A stretch of 33,984 bases of DNA, taken from positions 1 through 33,984 of the forward strand of contig CABQLY010000019.1 of assembly GCA_902465155.1 (NCBI GenBank), read 5' to 3'. Position 1 is the stretch's first letter. The number at the start of each line of letters is the position of its first letter. The notes beneath the pieces are model-generated. The model worked only from the letters and a program-made list of their open reading frames with translations, was not told where the DNA came from and searched no databases. Of the stretch, positions 15,777 through 24,737 are shown piece by piece. Source of the DNA: an uncultured Oscillospiraceae bacterium (GTDB lineage Bacteria; Bacillota; Clostridia; Oscillospirales; Acutalibacteraceae). The position numbers and the translations under genes are program-made.

Positions 15777-17756
15777 TTAGCTAATGTCGGCGTCCTCCAT
15801 GTACAGGTAGCCGTTTTCCGAAATATAGTCCTTACGGCCGGCCAAATTGTCTCCCAGCAGTAAATCAAACACCTCCGAGGTACGCTCGGCGTCCTCCGGC
15901 ATAATTTTAATCAGCCGCCGGGTCTCGGGGTTCATGGTTGTAAGGTTCATCATATCCGGCTGGTTTTCGCCCAATCCCTTTGAGCGCTGCAGCTCGCACT
16001 TTTCATTTCCTATTTTTTCTAAAATCTCTTTTTTCTCGTTTTCATCGTAGGCAAAATAGGTCATGCTTTTGGTGTTAATTTCGTACAGCGGCGTTTCGGC
16101 AATAAACACCTTGCCCTCGCGAATTAGGGTGGGCATTAGCCGGTAGATCATGGTTAAAATTAAGGTGCGAATATGAAAGCCGTCAACATCGGCGTCGGTA
16201 CAAATTACAATTTTGTTCCAGCGCAGATTTTGCAGATCAAAATTAGAAAGATTTTTGTTGGCCTTAGAGCGCACCTCTACCCCGCAGCCCAAAACCTTTA
16301 ATAAATCGGTTATAATATCGCTTTTAAAAATTTTGTCGTACTCGGCTTTTAGGCAGTTTAAAATTTTTCCGCGCACCGGCATAATGGCCTGAAAGGCAGC
16401 GTCCCGCGCTAATTTACAAGAGCCTAAGGCCGAATCGCCCTCTACAATGTAAAGCTCCCGCTCGGCAACATCGCGGCTGCGGCAATCTACAAATTTTTGC
16501 ACCCGGTTGGCCATGTCGTTGCCGGTTTGCAGCGTCTTTTTTAAATTTAAGCGCTCGCGCTCGCTGCGCTCGCGGCTGCGCTTGTTAATTAAAACCTGCT
16601 CGGCAATTTTTTCGGCCTGGGCGTGGTTTTCAATAAAATAAACCTCTAACTGGTGCTTAAAAAAGTCGGCCATGGCCTCGTAAATAAAGCGGTTGTTAAT
16701 GGCCTTTTTGGTTTGGTTTTCGTAAGAGGTTTGCGTAGAAAAGGAGGAAATTACAATAACCAAACATTCCTCCACATCGGCAAACGAAATTTTGCTCTCG
16801 TTTTTTTGGTACTTGTTGTTTTGCTTTAAATAGTTATCTATTTGGGCTACAAAGGCGTACCGAACGGCCTTTTCCGGCGAGCCGCCGTGCTCTAAGTAGC
16901 TGGAGTTGTGGTAATATTCTTTTAAATGCACCTGGTTGGAAAAGGTTACCGCCGCGTTAATTTTAACCTTGTAATCGGGGCGGTCCTCCCGGTCGCGGCC
17001 CACCCGCTCGGTTTGCCAAAACTGCAGCGGGGTTAGGGCCTTTTCGGCAACCAGCTCGGCAACATAGTCGGAAATACCGTTTTTGTACTGAAATTCGTAA
17101 TTTTCAAACTTATTGCCGTTTTGGTACCGCAGCAAAAACAGCAGCCCGTCATTTACCACCGCCTGCCGCTTTAAAATATCTAAATAAAATTCCAGCGGCA
17201 CCTCAATGTCGGTAAAAACCTCCAAATCCGGCTTCCAGCGGATTTTTGTGCCGGTATCCTTCCCCGGGTAGGGCTCCTTTTTCAGCCCCCCTACATTCTG
17301 CCCCTTTTGAAACGCCAAGTGGTAAATAAAGCCGTCGCGCTTTACCTCCACCGTCATAAATTCCGAGGCGTACTGCGTGGCGCAAAGGCCCAAGCCGTTT
17401 AACCCTAAGGAGAACTCGTAATTCTCGCCGCCGTTGGTGTTGTACTTACCGCCGGCGTACATTTCGCAAAACAAAAGCTCCCAGTTAAAGCAATTTTCTT
17501 TGTTGTTAAAATCTACCGGAACACCGCGGGCAAAATCCTGCACCTCAATAGAGCCGTCGGCATATACGGTTACAATAATTTTTTTGCCGTAGCCCTCGCG
17601 CGCCTCGTCAATAGAGTTTGAAATAATTTCAAAAATCGAATGTTCGCAGCCCTCTAAGCCGTCCGACCCAAAAATAACCGCAGGGCGTTTGCGAACCCGG
17701 TCGGCCCCCTCTAATTTTGAAATGCTTTCGTTGGTATATTCTGCTTTTTTCGGCAT
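15777..17756 (-). CDS. parE: Type IIA topoisomerase B subunit (topoisomerase IV/gyrase-like), divergent
   Basis: This 659-residue ATPase/TOPRIM subunit pairs with the A subunit encoded downstream. The GHKL ATPase motifs are present: Glu43 and Asn47 in FEIISNSIDEA, Asp74 in QDFARGVP, the lid GLNGLGLCA (118-126) and the QTK loop in ENQTKKAINN. TOPRIM residues are EGDSALGS and DADVDGFHIRT, followed by RSKGLGENQPDMM. Several normally near-invariant neighbours differ: DNGRG is DFARG, EGDSAGGS is EGDSALGS, and QRYKGLGE is QRSKGLGE. Catalytic residues are kept, so the enzyme should be active, but it is not the main-line GyrB. It starts six bases after the AI-2E-family gene, implying one transcript. 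Confidence 0.85.
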   Translation of the reverse strand: MPKKAEYTNESISKLEGADRVRKRPAVIFGSDGLEGCEHSIFEIISNSIDEAREGYGKKIIVTVYADGSIEVQDFARGVPVDFNNKENCFNWELLFCEMYAGGKYNTNGGENYEFSLGLNGLGLCATQYASEFMTVEVKRDGFIYHLAFQKGQNVGGLKKEPYPGKDTGTKIRWKPDLEVFTDIEVPLEFYLDILKRQAVVNDGLLFLLRYQNGNKFENYEFQYKNGISDYVAELVAEKALTPLQFWQTERVGRDREDRPDYKVKINAAVTFSNQVHLKEYYHNSSYLEHGGSPEKAVRYAFVAQIDNYLKQNNKYQKNESKISFADVEECLVIVISSFSTQTSYENQTKKAINNRFIYEAMADFFKHQLEVYFIENHAQAEKIAEQVLINKRSRERSERERLNLKKTLQTGNDMANRVQKFVDCRSRDVAERELYIVEGDSALGSCKLARDAAFQAIMPVRGKILNCLKAEYDKIFKSDIITDLLKVLGCGVEVRSKANKNLSNFDLQNLRWNKIVICTDADVDGFHIRTLILTMIYRLMPTLIREGKVFIAETPLYEINTKSMTYFAYDENEKKEILEKIGNEKCELQRSKGLGENQPDMMNLTTMNPETRRLIKIMPEDAERTSEVFDLLLGDNLAGRKDYISENGYLYMEDADIS

Positions 17757-17762
17757 TTTTCT

Positions 17763-18986
17763 TTAACGCTCCCGTTGTTCGTTGTTTTTTGGGGCAGGCT
17801 CTGCGCCTTGCTCCGGCCCCCCACGGGCGGCCAGCTGCCGCTTTACCAGCGGGGTATCCTCCCCGTTTAGGGAGTTCATATAATCTACCACCAGCATACG
17901 AATAACGGCAAAGGCCGGAACCCCCAGCAGCACGCCGGGCAGCCCAAACAGGCCGTTGCCAACCGTAATGGCAAACAAAACATAAATAGGCTTTAGCCCA
18001 ACCGACTGCGAAACCACGCGCGGCTGCATAAAATTAGCGTCCAGCTGCTGCAGCCCAATAACGCAGGCCAGCGCAATTAAGGTTTGCACAAAATTACCGG
18101 TTGAAATTAGCGTGCCGCCTACTACCAGCACGCCGCTGATTAACGCGCCGAAGTAAGGAATTAGGTTGCACAAGCCCATAACCACTGCCAGCAGCAGCGC
18201 GTAGGGAATTCGGGCAATAGAAAGCACCGTAAAGCTTAGCAGCGCCATTAGCATAGCGTCTAAGCACTGGCTGTACAGGTAGTTGCAAAAAATGGCACAG
18301 GAGCGGGAAAGGTAACCGTGCAGCCGGGTAACCCTGCCGCGCGGAATAAACAGCGCCAACAGCCGCCCGGCCGTTTTTACCAGCTGTTTGCGCCCCAGCA
18401 GCATATAAATAGAGGCCACAAACGCCAGCGACAAATGCAGCGCAAAGCCGGTGGCCTTGGTAATGCCCGAAAGGTAGCCGGTAAGGCGCTCTAAGCTAAA
18501 GTAGGAAAGCACCGTATCTAACGAAATATAGTCTTTAATTTTTGCAACCTCTACCCCCAGCACCTTGCCGTTTTCATCGGCCACACTTTTTAGGTAGGCC
18601 AAAACCGTGTCGTAATAATACGGTACATTGCTTACCAGGCTGGTAATGCTACTAATAATTTTAGGAATAATAACATACAGCAGGGCGGTTAAAATTAAAA
18701 TAAACCCCACATAGCTTAGCAGCACGGCCAGCCCCAGCGCGTGGTTTTTAACAAAAGGGGCTTTGCGTTTTTTAAAAAACTGCTCTAAGCTATTGGTAGG
18801 CTTGTACAGCAGCAGCGAAAAGATTAGCGCCATTATAAACGGCGAAAGAACCGAAAGAATAGCGCCAATTCCGGCTACAATGCCCGGTAAAGAATCTAAG
18901 GTTTTGTAAAAAACAATAACAACGGCCGCAAAAATAAACAGCGGCAGCCAAAAGTTTTTTAGCCCAAAGCCTTTTTTCTCGTTCAT
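17763..18986 (-). CDS. AI-2E family transporter (YtvI/PerM-like membrane protein)
   Basis: The 407-residue protein has about eight hydrophobic segments with the AI-2E/PerM arrangement: two N-terminal helices, a long amphipathic middle (about 85-200), and a C-terminal block with LCNLIPYFGALISGV and a conserved GLFGLPGVLLGVPAFAVIR stretch that is typical of the family. Members have been linked to autoinducer-2 export, Na+/H+ exchange or other substrates; the name is not proof of AI-2 transport. The last 35 residues are polar and charged. An AAGGGG site precedes the ATG. It sits between proA (20-base gap) and the topoisomerase B gene (6-base gap), so it appears to be an internal gene of a five-gene operon. 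Confidence 0.88.
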   Translation of the reverse strand: MNEKKGFGLKNFWLPLFIFAAVVIVFYKTLDSLPGIVAGIGAILSVLSPFIMALIFSLLLYKPTNSLEQFFKKRKAPFVKNHALGLAVLLSYVGFILILTALLYVIIPKIISSITSLVSNVPYYYDTVLAYLKSVADENGKVLGVEVAKIKDYISLDTVLSYFSLERLTGYLSGITKATGFALHLSLAFVASIYMLLGRKQLVKTAGRLLALFIPRGRVTRLHGYLSRSCAIFCNYLYSQCLDAMLMALLSFTVLSIARIPYALLLAVVMGLCNLIPYFGALISGVLVVGGTLISTGNFVQTLIALACVIGLQQLDANFMQPRVVSQSVGLKPIYVLFAITVGNGLFGLPGVLLGVPAFAVIRMLVVDYMNSLNGEDTPLVKRQLAARGGPEQGAEPAPKNNEQRER

Positions 18987-19006
18987 TTTACCCCTTCTTT
19001 AACCCG

Positions 19007-20248
19007 TTATTCTCTAATTTGCCCGGCGCCGCGCACAATATACTTGGTGCTGGTAAGCTCCTTTAGCCCCATAGGGCCGCGTGCGTGCAGCTTTTGGGTA
19101 GAAATGCCAATTTCGGCGCCCATGCCAAACTGCCCGCCGTCGGTAAAGCGGGTAGAGGCGTTAATGTAAAGCACGGCGCTGTCCAGCTCGGTTACAAAGC
19201 GCTCGGCGTTGTTATAGTCTTTGGTAATAATGCACTCGCTGTGCCCGGTGGAATACCGGCGAATGTGCGCCAGTGCCTCCTCAAAACTGTTTACCACGCG
19301 CACCGCCAAAATGTAATCTAAAAACTCGGTGGCGTAGTCTTGCTCGGTGGCCGGCGTTACCCCGCTTAAAATGCGGCAGGTTTCGGCGCAGCCGCGCAGC
19401 TCAACCCCGTGCGGCGCCAGCCTTTTGGCAATGGCGGGCAGCGCCTGCTCGGCAATGCTGCGGTGTACCAACAAGGTTTCCAGCGCGTTGCAAACGCTGG
19501 GGCGCGAGCACTTGCCGTTTTCTACAATTTTTGCCGCCGTTTCAAGGTCGGCTGAGGCGTCTACATACGCGTGGCAATTGCCCACCCCGGTTTGAATTAC
19601 CGGCACCGTAGCGTTTTGCACAACGGCGTTAATTAGCCTTGCGCCCCCGCGCGGAATTAAAAGGTCCAGCGTGTTGCAGCGCATTAACTCGTTGGCGCTT
19701 TCGTGGGTGGTGTTGGTTATAAGCTGCACGGTGCCCTTTGGCAGGCCGGCAGCCAAAACGGCGCTTTGCAAAATTTCGGCCAATACCTTGTTGGTTTCAA
19801 TGGCCTCTTTTCCGCCGCGCAAAATAACGGCGTTGCCCGCCTTTAGGCAAATGCCAAAGGCGTCTACCGTAACATTCGGCCGGGCCTCGTAAATAATGCC
19901 AATTACCCCAATTGGCACCCGCACCTGCTGCACCAAAAGGCCGTTGGGGCGCTTGGCCCCCGTTACAACCTCGCCTACCGGGTCGGCCTCATGCACCAGC
20001 TCGGCCAGGCCGGCGGCCATATCGGCCACCCGCTGCTCGGTAACGGTTAAACGGTCTAACAGCGCCGCGGTTAACCCGGCGGCACGGCCGTTTTCCAAAT
20101 CCTTTTGGTTGGCGGCTAAAATGGCCGCGGTGTTTTGCGTTAGGGCCTGCGCCGCTTTGCTAAGAGCGCTGTTTTTTTGCTCTGTAGCGGCAAAAGAAAG
20201 AGCCTGCGCCGCCTTTTTGGCCTCGGCGGCAATTTGTTCTATCTTCAA
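19007..20248 (-). CDS. proA: Gamma-glutamyl phosphate reductase
   Basis: ProA reduces gamma-glutamyl phosphate to glutamate semialdehyde with NADPH, the second step of proline synthesis. The 413-residue protein has the aldehyde-dehydrogenase fold with the catalytic-cysteine segment NGKCSRPSVCNALETLLV and the conserved EARPNVTVDAFG and LRGGKEAIETN motifs. I place the start at TTG 20248: GGAGG lies eight bases upstream and the N-terminus LKIEQIAAEAKKAA fits the family, whereas the longer frame to 20308 overlaps proB. It follows the proB stop by 16 bases. Confidence 0.94.
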   Translation of the reverse strand: MKIEQIAAEAKKAAQALSFAATEQKNSALSKAAQALTQNTAAILAANQKDLENGRAAGLTAALLDRLTVTEQRVADMAAGLAELVHEADPVGEVVTGAKRPNGLLVQQVRVPIGVIGIIYEARPNVTVDAFGICLKAGNAVILRGGKEAIETNKVLAEILQSAVLAAGLPKGTVQLITNTTHESANELMRCNTLDLLIPRGGARLINAVVQNATVPVIQTGVGNCHAYVDASADLETAAKIVENGKCSRPSVCNALETLLVHRSIAEQALPAIAKRLAPHGVELRGCAETCRILSGVTPATEQDYATEFLDYILAVRVVNSFEEALAHIRRYSTGHSECIITKDYNNAERFVTELDSAVLYINASTRFTDGGQFGMGAEIGISTQKLHARGPMGLKELTSTKYIVRGAGQIRE

Positions 20249-20264
20249 AAAAACAACCTCCGTT

Positions 20265-21053
20265 TTACTTTTTTGCCGTAAACAGGGTGCCAACACAGCG
20301 CCCGTCAAACAAATCGTACAGCCGCTCGGGCGTATCCCCCGAAAGAATACTTACCATAATGCCGCGCTGCGTGGCAAAACGCGCGGCCTCTAATTTAGTT
20401 TTCATGCCGCCAACGCCGCGGTCGGTTCCGTTGCCCCCGGCAGCGTTTAGCATTTCGTCGGTAATAAAATCTACCCTATGTACCAATCTGGCGTCGGGGT
20501 TTTTGCGGGGGTCGCTGTCGTAATAGCCTTCAATATCTGTCATAATCACTAAGGCTTCGGCCCCGGCTAAATTGGCAACAATGGCCGAAAGGCGGTCGTT
20601 ATCCCCCACCACAATTTCCTCACAGCTTACACTGTCGTTCTCGTTAATAATGGGAATAGCGTTCATTTCCAGCAGTGCCTCAATAGTGTTGGTAACATTA
20701 TAACGCCGCTCGTCGTGGTCAATATCCTCCCGTGTAATTAAAATTTGCGCGGGTACATAGCCGTATTCGGCAAACGATCGGTCGTAAAGGCTCATTAAAT
20801 CACACTGACCAATAGCGGCCGCCGCTTGTTTATCCCTCGTAGCGGTAGGGCGTTTTTTAAGGCCTAACCGGCCAACCCCAACGGCAATGGCGCCGGAGGA
20901 TACCAGCACCACCTGCTTGCCGCTGTTTTGCAGGTCGGCTACCACGCGGGCAATATGCTCAATTTTGCGGTAATTGGGCTTACCGTTACTGTAGGTAAGG
21001 GTAGAGGAGCCAATTTTAATAACAATGCGTTTTGCATTTTGTATTTCGGACAT
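20265..21053 (-). CDS. proB: Glutamate 5-kinase (catalytic domain only)
   Basis: ProB phosphorylates glutamate to start proline synthesis and is the usual target of proline feedback inhibition. The 262-residue protein is the amino-acid-kinase domain: VIKIGSSTLT near the start, LVSSGAIAVGVGRLG, INENDSVS and GDNDRLSA, and the GVGGMKTKLEAA loop. The C-terminal PUA domain of longer ProB proteins (about 370 residues) is absent; short forms are known in Firmicutes. ATG 21053 is preferred because similarity starts at SEIQNAKRIVIKIG, with GAAGGGA about 13 bases ahead; the frame extends to 21110 without support. Upstream are GC-rich hairpins and the 13-bp repeat array; no T-box is visible. Confidence 0.93.
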   Translation of the reverse strand: MSEIQNAKRIVIKIGSSTLTYSNGKPNYRKIEHIARVVADLQNSGKQVVLVSSGAIAVGVGRLGLKKRPTATRDKQAAAAIGQCDLMSLYDRSFAEYGYVPAQILITREDIDHDERRYNVTNTIEALLEMNAIPIINENDSVSCEEIVVGDNDRLSAIVANLAGAEALVIMTDIEGYYDSDPRKNPDARLVHRVDFITDEMLNAAGGNGTDRGVGGMKTKLEAARFATQRGIMVSILSGDTPERLYDLFDGRCVGTLFTAKK

Positions 21054-21149
21054 AATTTTAAAAAATCCCTTCATGCGCCGGGCCTTGCGGCCGCAGGCCA
21101 AGGGCGCCAAAGCGCCGCCAAAAGCGGCGGCAGCGCAGCACCCGTTTTC

Positions 21150-21370
21150 TTTTACCGGTTATTATTTTCGTTACTTTTGCCGGTTACTTTTGCCGTTTAC
21201 TTGCCATTTTACTTTGCGGTTTGATATTGCCGTTTAATTTCACCGTTTAATCACCGGTTAATTTTACCGATTAATTTTACCGATTGATATTACCGATTGA
21301 TTTTACCGATTGATTTCACCGGTTAATTTTACCGATTGATTTTACTGGTTAAGTTCACCGGTTAATTTTT
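21150..21370. repeat. Degenerate 13-bp tandem repeat (minisatellite)
   Basis: The unit is close to TTTTACCGATTGA. The ACCG core starts at 21253, 21266, 21279, 21292, 21305, 21318, 21331, 21344 and 21357, nine units in exact 13-base register. More degenerate units (GCCGTTT-type) extend upstream at 21179, 21192, 21203, 21216, 21229 and 21242, with two 11-base steps. Around 15-17 units fit. ACCGATTGA and ACCGGTTAA variants alternate. The 13-base period excludes a conserved reading frame. It lies between the secA stop and proB; 21371-21543 adds GC-rich inverted repeats (for example CGGCGGG/CCCGCCG near 21500-21530) that may terminate secA. On the minus strand every unit gives GGTAAAAT, which resembles a -10 box. 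Confidence 0.85.
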
Positions 21371-21543
21371 AACCCTTTAGCCGGTTTTTTAGCCCAATAA
21401 AGCCAAACGGCCCGTAAGCGTTTGGGCCGGCCCTGCAAGGCGGCAAGCCTTACAAGGCCCACAGGCAAAAACAGCCTTTTTGCCCTTTTAGGCAGGCTTA
21501 GCGGCGGGTGTTGTTTGCCCCCCGCCGGCCTTAAGCCAAAGGT

Positions 21544-24285
21544 TTAATCGGCAAGGTCCTTACCGCAGCAGCGTTTGTACTTTTTGCCGCTGCCGCAGGG
21601 GCAAAGTGCGTTTTTGCTTACAACGCCCTTACCGCGTACGGTGCGGTCTACCGTGCCGTCGCCGCCGGTGCCGCTCTCCTCGGCTACCTTTTCGCGCTTA
21701 ACATCCTCCTGCCGGCGCACCCGTGCCGTTAACACCCGTTTTGCGGTTTGCTCGCGCACCGAATCAATCATTGCGTTAAACATATCGGTGCCCTCGTTAC
21801 GGTAATCTACAATGGGGTTGTGCTGGCCGTAGGCACGCAGGTTCATGCCCTGACGCAGCTCATCCATGGCGTCAATGTGATCCATCCAATGCTCATCTAC
21901 CGTGCGCAGCAGCATTACCCGCTCAATTTCGCGCATCAGCTCGCTGCCGTATTCGGCTTCCTTACGGTCTAAAATATCGTAAGCTTTTTGGGTAATTTGC
22001 TCGGCAACCTCCTCTACCGAGGTGTTCGCCAGCTCTTCGGTAGAATAGCGCAGGTCGTCCGGCGTTAGCAGCCAGCCCAAAAAGTAGTTGCGCAGGCCGT
22101 CTAAGTTCCAGTTATCGTGCACAACCGGGTCGGTTAAATACTGCGCGGTGGCGTCGCTAATATTTTCGGCCACCATTTTGCGAACGGTATCTTTTAAATC
22201 CTCACCGTCCAGCACCTGATTGCGCTGCTGGTAAATCAGCTCGCGCTGCTTGTTCATTACATCGTCGTACTCCAGCACGCTTTTACGAATGGCAAAGTTC
22301 CGGGCCTCTACCCTGCCCTGAGCCGTTTCAATAGAGCTGGAAAGAAATTTGTTTTCCAGCGGAACGCTTTCATCCACCTTTAAGGTGTTCATAATGGCAA
22401 TTACCCGGTCGCCGCCAAACAGGCGCATTAGGTCATCCTCCAGCGAAACATAAAAGCGGGTTTCGCCCGGGTCGCCCTGACGGCCGGAACGGCCGCGCAG
22501 CTGGTTATCAATCCGGCGGGATTCGTGCCGCTCGGTACCAATAATAAACAGCCCGCCGGCAGCGCGCACCTTTTCGGCCTCCGGCGCAATTTCGGCCTTA
22601 AATTTTTCTAACAAGTCGTGGTATTTTTGCCGGGCGGTTAAAATGTCGGCGTCCTCGGTTTCGGCGTAGCCGGTGGCCTCGGCAATAATTTCGTCGCTAA
22701 AGCCCTCCTTACGCAAGGCAGCGGTAGCCAAATACTCGGCGTTGCCGCCCAGCATAATATCGGTGCCGCGGCCCGCCATGTTGGTAGCAATGGTAACGGC
22801 GCCGTACTGGCCGGCCTGCGCAATAATTTCGGCCTCTTTTTCGTGGTGCTTAGCGTTTAACACATTGTGCTTAATGCCGGCCTTTTTCAGCATACCGCTT
22901 AAAAGCTCAGATTTTTCAATAGTAACCGTACCAACCAAAACGGGCTGGCCCTTTTCGTGGCAGGCCTTAATTTGCTCAATTACAGCGTTAAACTTAGCCC
23001 GCTCGGTTTTGTAAACAACATCCGGTCGGTCGTTTCGAACAACCGGCTTGTTGGTGGGAATTTCAATAACATCCAGCTTGTAAATTTCCTGGAACTCGGC
23101 GGCCTCGGTAGCGGCGGTGCCCGTCATACCCGAAAGCTTGCCGTAAAGCCTAAAAAAGTTTTGAAAGGTTATGGTAGCCAGCGTGCGGGATTCGTGGGCA
23201 ATTTTAACGCCCTCCTTCGCCTCGATTGCCTGGTGCAGCCCCTCGTTATAGCGGCGGCCGAACATTAAACGGCCGGTAAATTCGTCTACAATAATAACCT
23301 CGCCGTCTTTTACCACATAGTCAACATCCCGCTTCATAACGCCGTAAGCGCGAATGGCCTGGTTAATGTGGTGCGCAATGGTCAGGTTTTCGGGGTCGTT
23401 TAAATTTTCTAAGTGAAAAGCCTGTTCGGCCTTTTTAACCCCCTCCGGCGTTAGGGTGCAGGTTTTGGCCTTTTCGTCTACTACATAGTCGCCGTCAAAA
23501 TGCTGCTCCTCGTCGGTTGCTTTATCGTCGGTTTCGGTTACCTTTACCATTTTCAGCCCGCGGGCAAAACGGTTGGCGGCCTGGTACAAATCGGTAGATT
23601 CATCGCCCTTGCCGGAAATAATCAGCGGGGTACGCGCTTCGTCAATTAAAATCGAGTCTACCTCGTCCACAATAGCAAAATTGTGCCCGCGCTGCACCCG
23701 GCCCTCTTTGTAAATTACCATGTTGTCGCGCAAATAGTCAAACCCCAGCTCGTTGTTGGTGCAGTAGGTAATATCGGCGTTATAAGCTTCGCGCTTTTCC
23801 TCGTTGCTCATGCCGTGCACAATTAGCCCTACCGAAAGGCCTAAAAAGCTGTACAGCTTGCCCATCCACTCCGAATCGCGCTTGGCTAAATAATCGTTAA
23901 CCGTTACAATGTGTACCCCTTTGCCGCTTAAAGCGTTTAGGTAGGCCGGCAGGGTTGCCACTAAGGTTTTACCCTCGCCGGTGCGCATTTCACTAATGCG
24001 GCCCTGGTGCAGCACAATGCCGCCCAGCACCTGCACGGGAAAGTGCCGCATACCCAGCACACGGTCGCTGGCCTCACGGCAAACGGCAAAGGCCTCCGGC
24101 AAAAGGTCGTCCAGCGTTTCAACCCCCTCTAACCGGCTTTTAAACTCGGTTGTTTTTTGGCGCAGCTCGTCATCGGTTAAAGCGCGGTACTCCTCCTCGT
24201 AAGAAAGCACCTTTTGCTCCAGCGGCTTAATGCGTTTAATTTCTTTGGCGCTGTAATTTCCAAACAGCTTATCTAAAAAACTCAT
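21544..24285 (-). CDS. secA: Preprotein translocase ATPase SecA
   Basis: SecA is the motor that drives unfolded preproteins through SecYEG. The 913-residue protein has the complete architecture: Walker A MRTGEGKTLVA (100-110), the DEAD-type VDEVDSILIDEARTPLIISG, the preprotein-crosslinking region, motif VI (RGRSGRQGDPG) and a C-terminal zinc-binding SEC-C motif CPCGSGKKYKRCCG that binds SecB-like partners or lipids. ATG 24285 is chosen over TTG 24303 because AAAGGA is nine bases upstream and MSFLDKLFGN is the usual N-terminus. It has an extended -10 promoter at 24576-24584 and a long leader with tandem repeats. Confidence 0.97.
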   Translation of the reverse strand: MSFLDKLFGNYSAKEIKRIKPLEQKVLSYEEEYRALTDDELRQKTTEFKSRLEGVETLDDLLPEAFAVCREASDRVLGMRHFPVQVLGGIVLHQGRISEMRTGEGKTLVATLPAYLNALSGKGVHIVTVNDYLAKRDSEWMGKLYSFLGLSVGLIVHGMSNEEKREAYNADITYCTNNELGFDYLRDNMVIYKEGRVQRGHNFAIVDEVDSILIDEARTPLIISGKGDESTDLYQAANRFARGLKMVKVTETDDKATDEEQHFDGDYVVDEKAKTCTLTPEGVKKAEQAFHLENLNDPENLTIAHHINQAIRAYGVMKRDVDYVVKDGEVIIVDEFTGRLMFGRRYNEGLHQAIEAKEGVKIAHESRTLATITFQNFFRLYGKLSGMTGTAATEAAEFQEIYKLDVIEIPTNKPVVRNDRPDVVYKTERAKFNAVIEQIKACHEKGQPVLVGTVTIEKSELLSGMLKKAGIKHNVLNAKHHEKEAEIIAQAGQYGAVTIATNMAGRGTDIMLGGNAEYLATAALRKEGFSDEIIAEATGYAETEDADILTARQKYHDLLEKFKAEIAPEAEKVRAAGGLFIIGTERHESRRIDNQLRGRSGRQGDPGETRFYVSLEDDLMRLFGGDRVIAIMNTLKVDESVPLENKFLSSSIETAQGRVEARNFAIRKSVLEYDDVMNKQRELIYQQRNQVLDGEDLKDTVRKMVAENISDATAQYLTDPVVHDNWNLDGLRNYFLGWLLTPDDLRYSTEELANTSVEEVAEQITQKAYDILDRKEAEYGSELMREIERVMLLRTVDEHWMDHIDAMDELRQGMNLRAYGQHNPIVDYRNEGTDMFNAMIDSVREQTAKRVLTARVRRQEDVKREKVAEESGTGGDGTVDRTVRGKGVVSKNALCPCGSGKKYKRCCGKDLAD

Positions 24286-24326
24286 ATTCTGCAATCCTTT
24301 CAAAAATCAAATTTGTGCAAAGCTAA

Positions 24327-24464
24327 ACCCGGCAAGCGTTAAAACCTGGCAAGCGTTAAAACCCGGCAAGCTTTGGCCGAACGCTACGGCCAAGCCGTGC
24401 AAGCTTTAGCCAAAGGTCACGGCCGAGCCGCGCAAGCTTTAGCCGAACGCCCCCAGCCAAGCCC
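24327..24464. repeat. Two abutting tandem arrays in the secA leader (17 bp x3, 33 bp x3)
   Basis: ACCCGGCAAGCGTTAAA and close variants start at 24327, 24344 and 24361 (period 17). A 33-base unit beginning GCAAGCTTT(G/A)GCC then repeats at 24366, 24399 and 24432. Both units share the GGCAAGC/GCAAGC core, so the second may have grown out of the first. Between 24465 and 24570 there is no gene and no further obvious repeat. All of this falls in the predicted 280-nt 5' leader of secA. Confidence 0.8.
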
Positions 24465-24575
24465 GGTTGGTTTTAACAACTGAAAGGCCGCCGGCGGTGC
24501 CAACACCGCGCATTTGCGGGCAAGCCCCCCGGTGTTAAGCCAACGCAGCGCACAATTTGCAAATATACACAGTAC

Positions 24576-24584
24576 ATTATACCA
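24576..24584 (-). promoter_or_regulatory. Extended -10 promoter upstream of secA
   Basis: The minus strand reads TGGTATAAT, a TGn-extended perfect -10 box. No good -35 box is found 16-18 bases upstream, which extended -10 promoters tolerate. Transcription would begin near 24569. Confidence 0.55.
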
Positions 24585-24684
24585 AAATTAGGTTGAAAAA
24601 TAAAGGGCTATTTTTAAAAATTGAAAGTTTTGTAACAGTTTTTCAACAAAACCCCCTAAATTTACAAAAATTGCCCCGAACCTA

Positions 24685-24719
24685 CAAAAAGCGCAGCAAC
24701 GAAAAACCGCTGCTGCGCT
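24685..24719 (-). terminator. Intrinsic terminator of the rpmH-to-jag operon
   Basis: Nine-base arms AGCGCAGCA (24690-24698) and TGCTGCGCT (24711-24719) pair perfectly, and on the minus strand the hairpin is followed by TTTTTG. It lies 19 bases after the jag stop codon. Confidence 0.85.
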
Positions 24720-24737
24720 GTAAATTTAAAGCTGATT

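Noticed and set aside
21150..21370. CRISPR array
   Set aside because: Units are 13 bases, directly abutting and degenerate, with no spacers and no cas genes.
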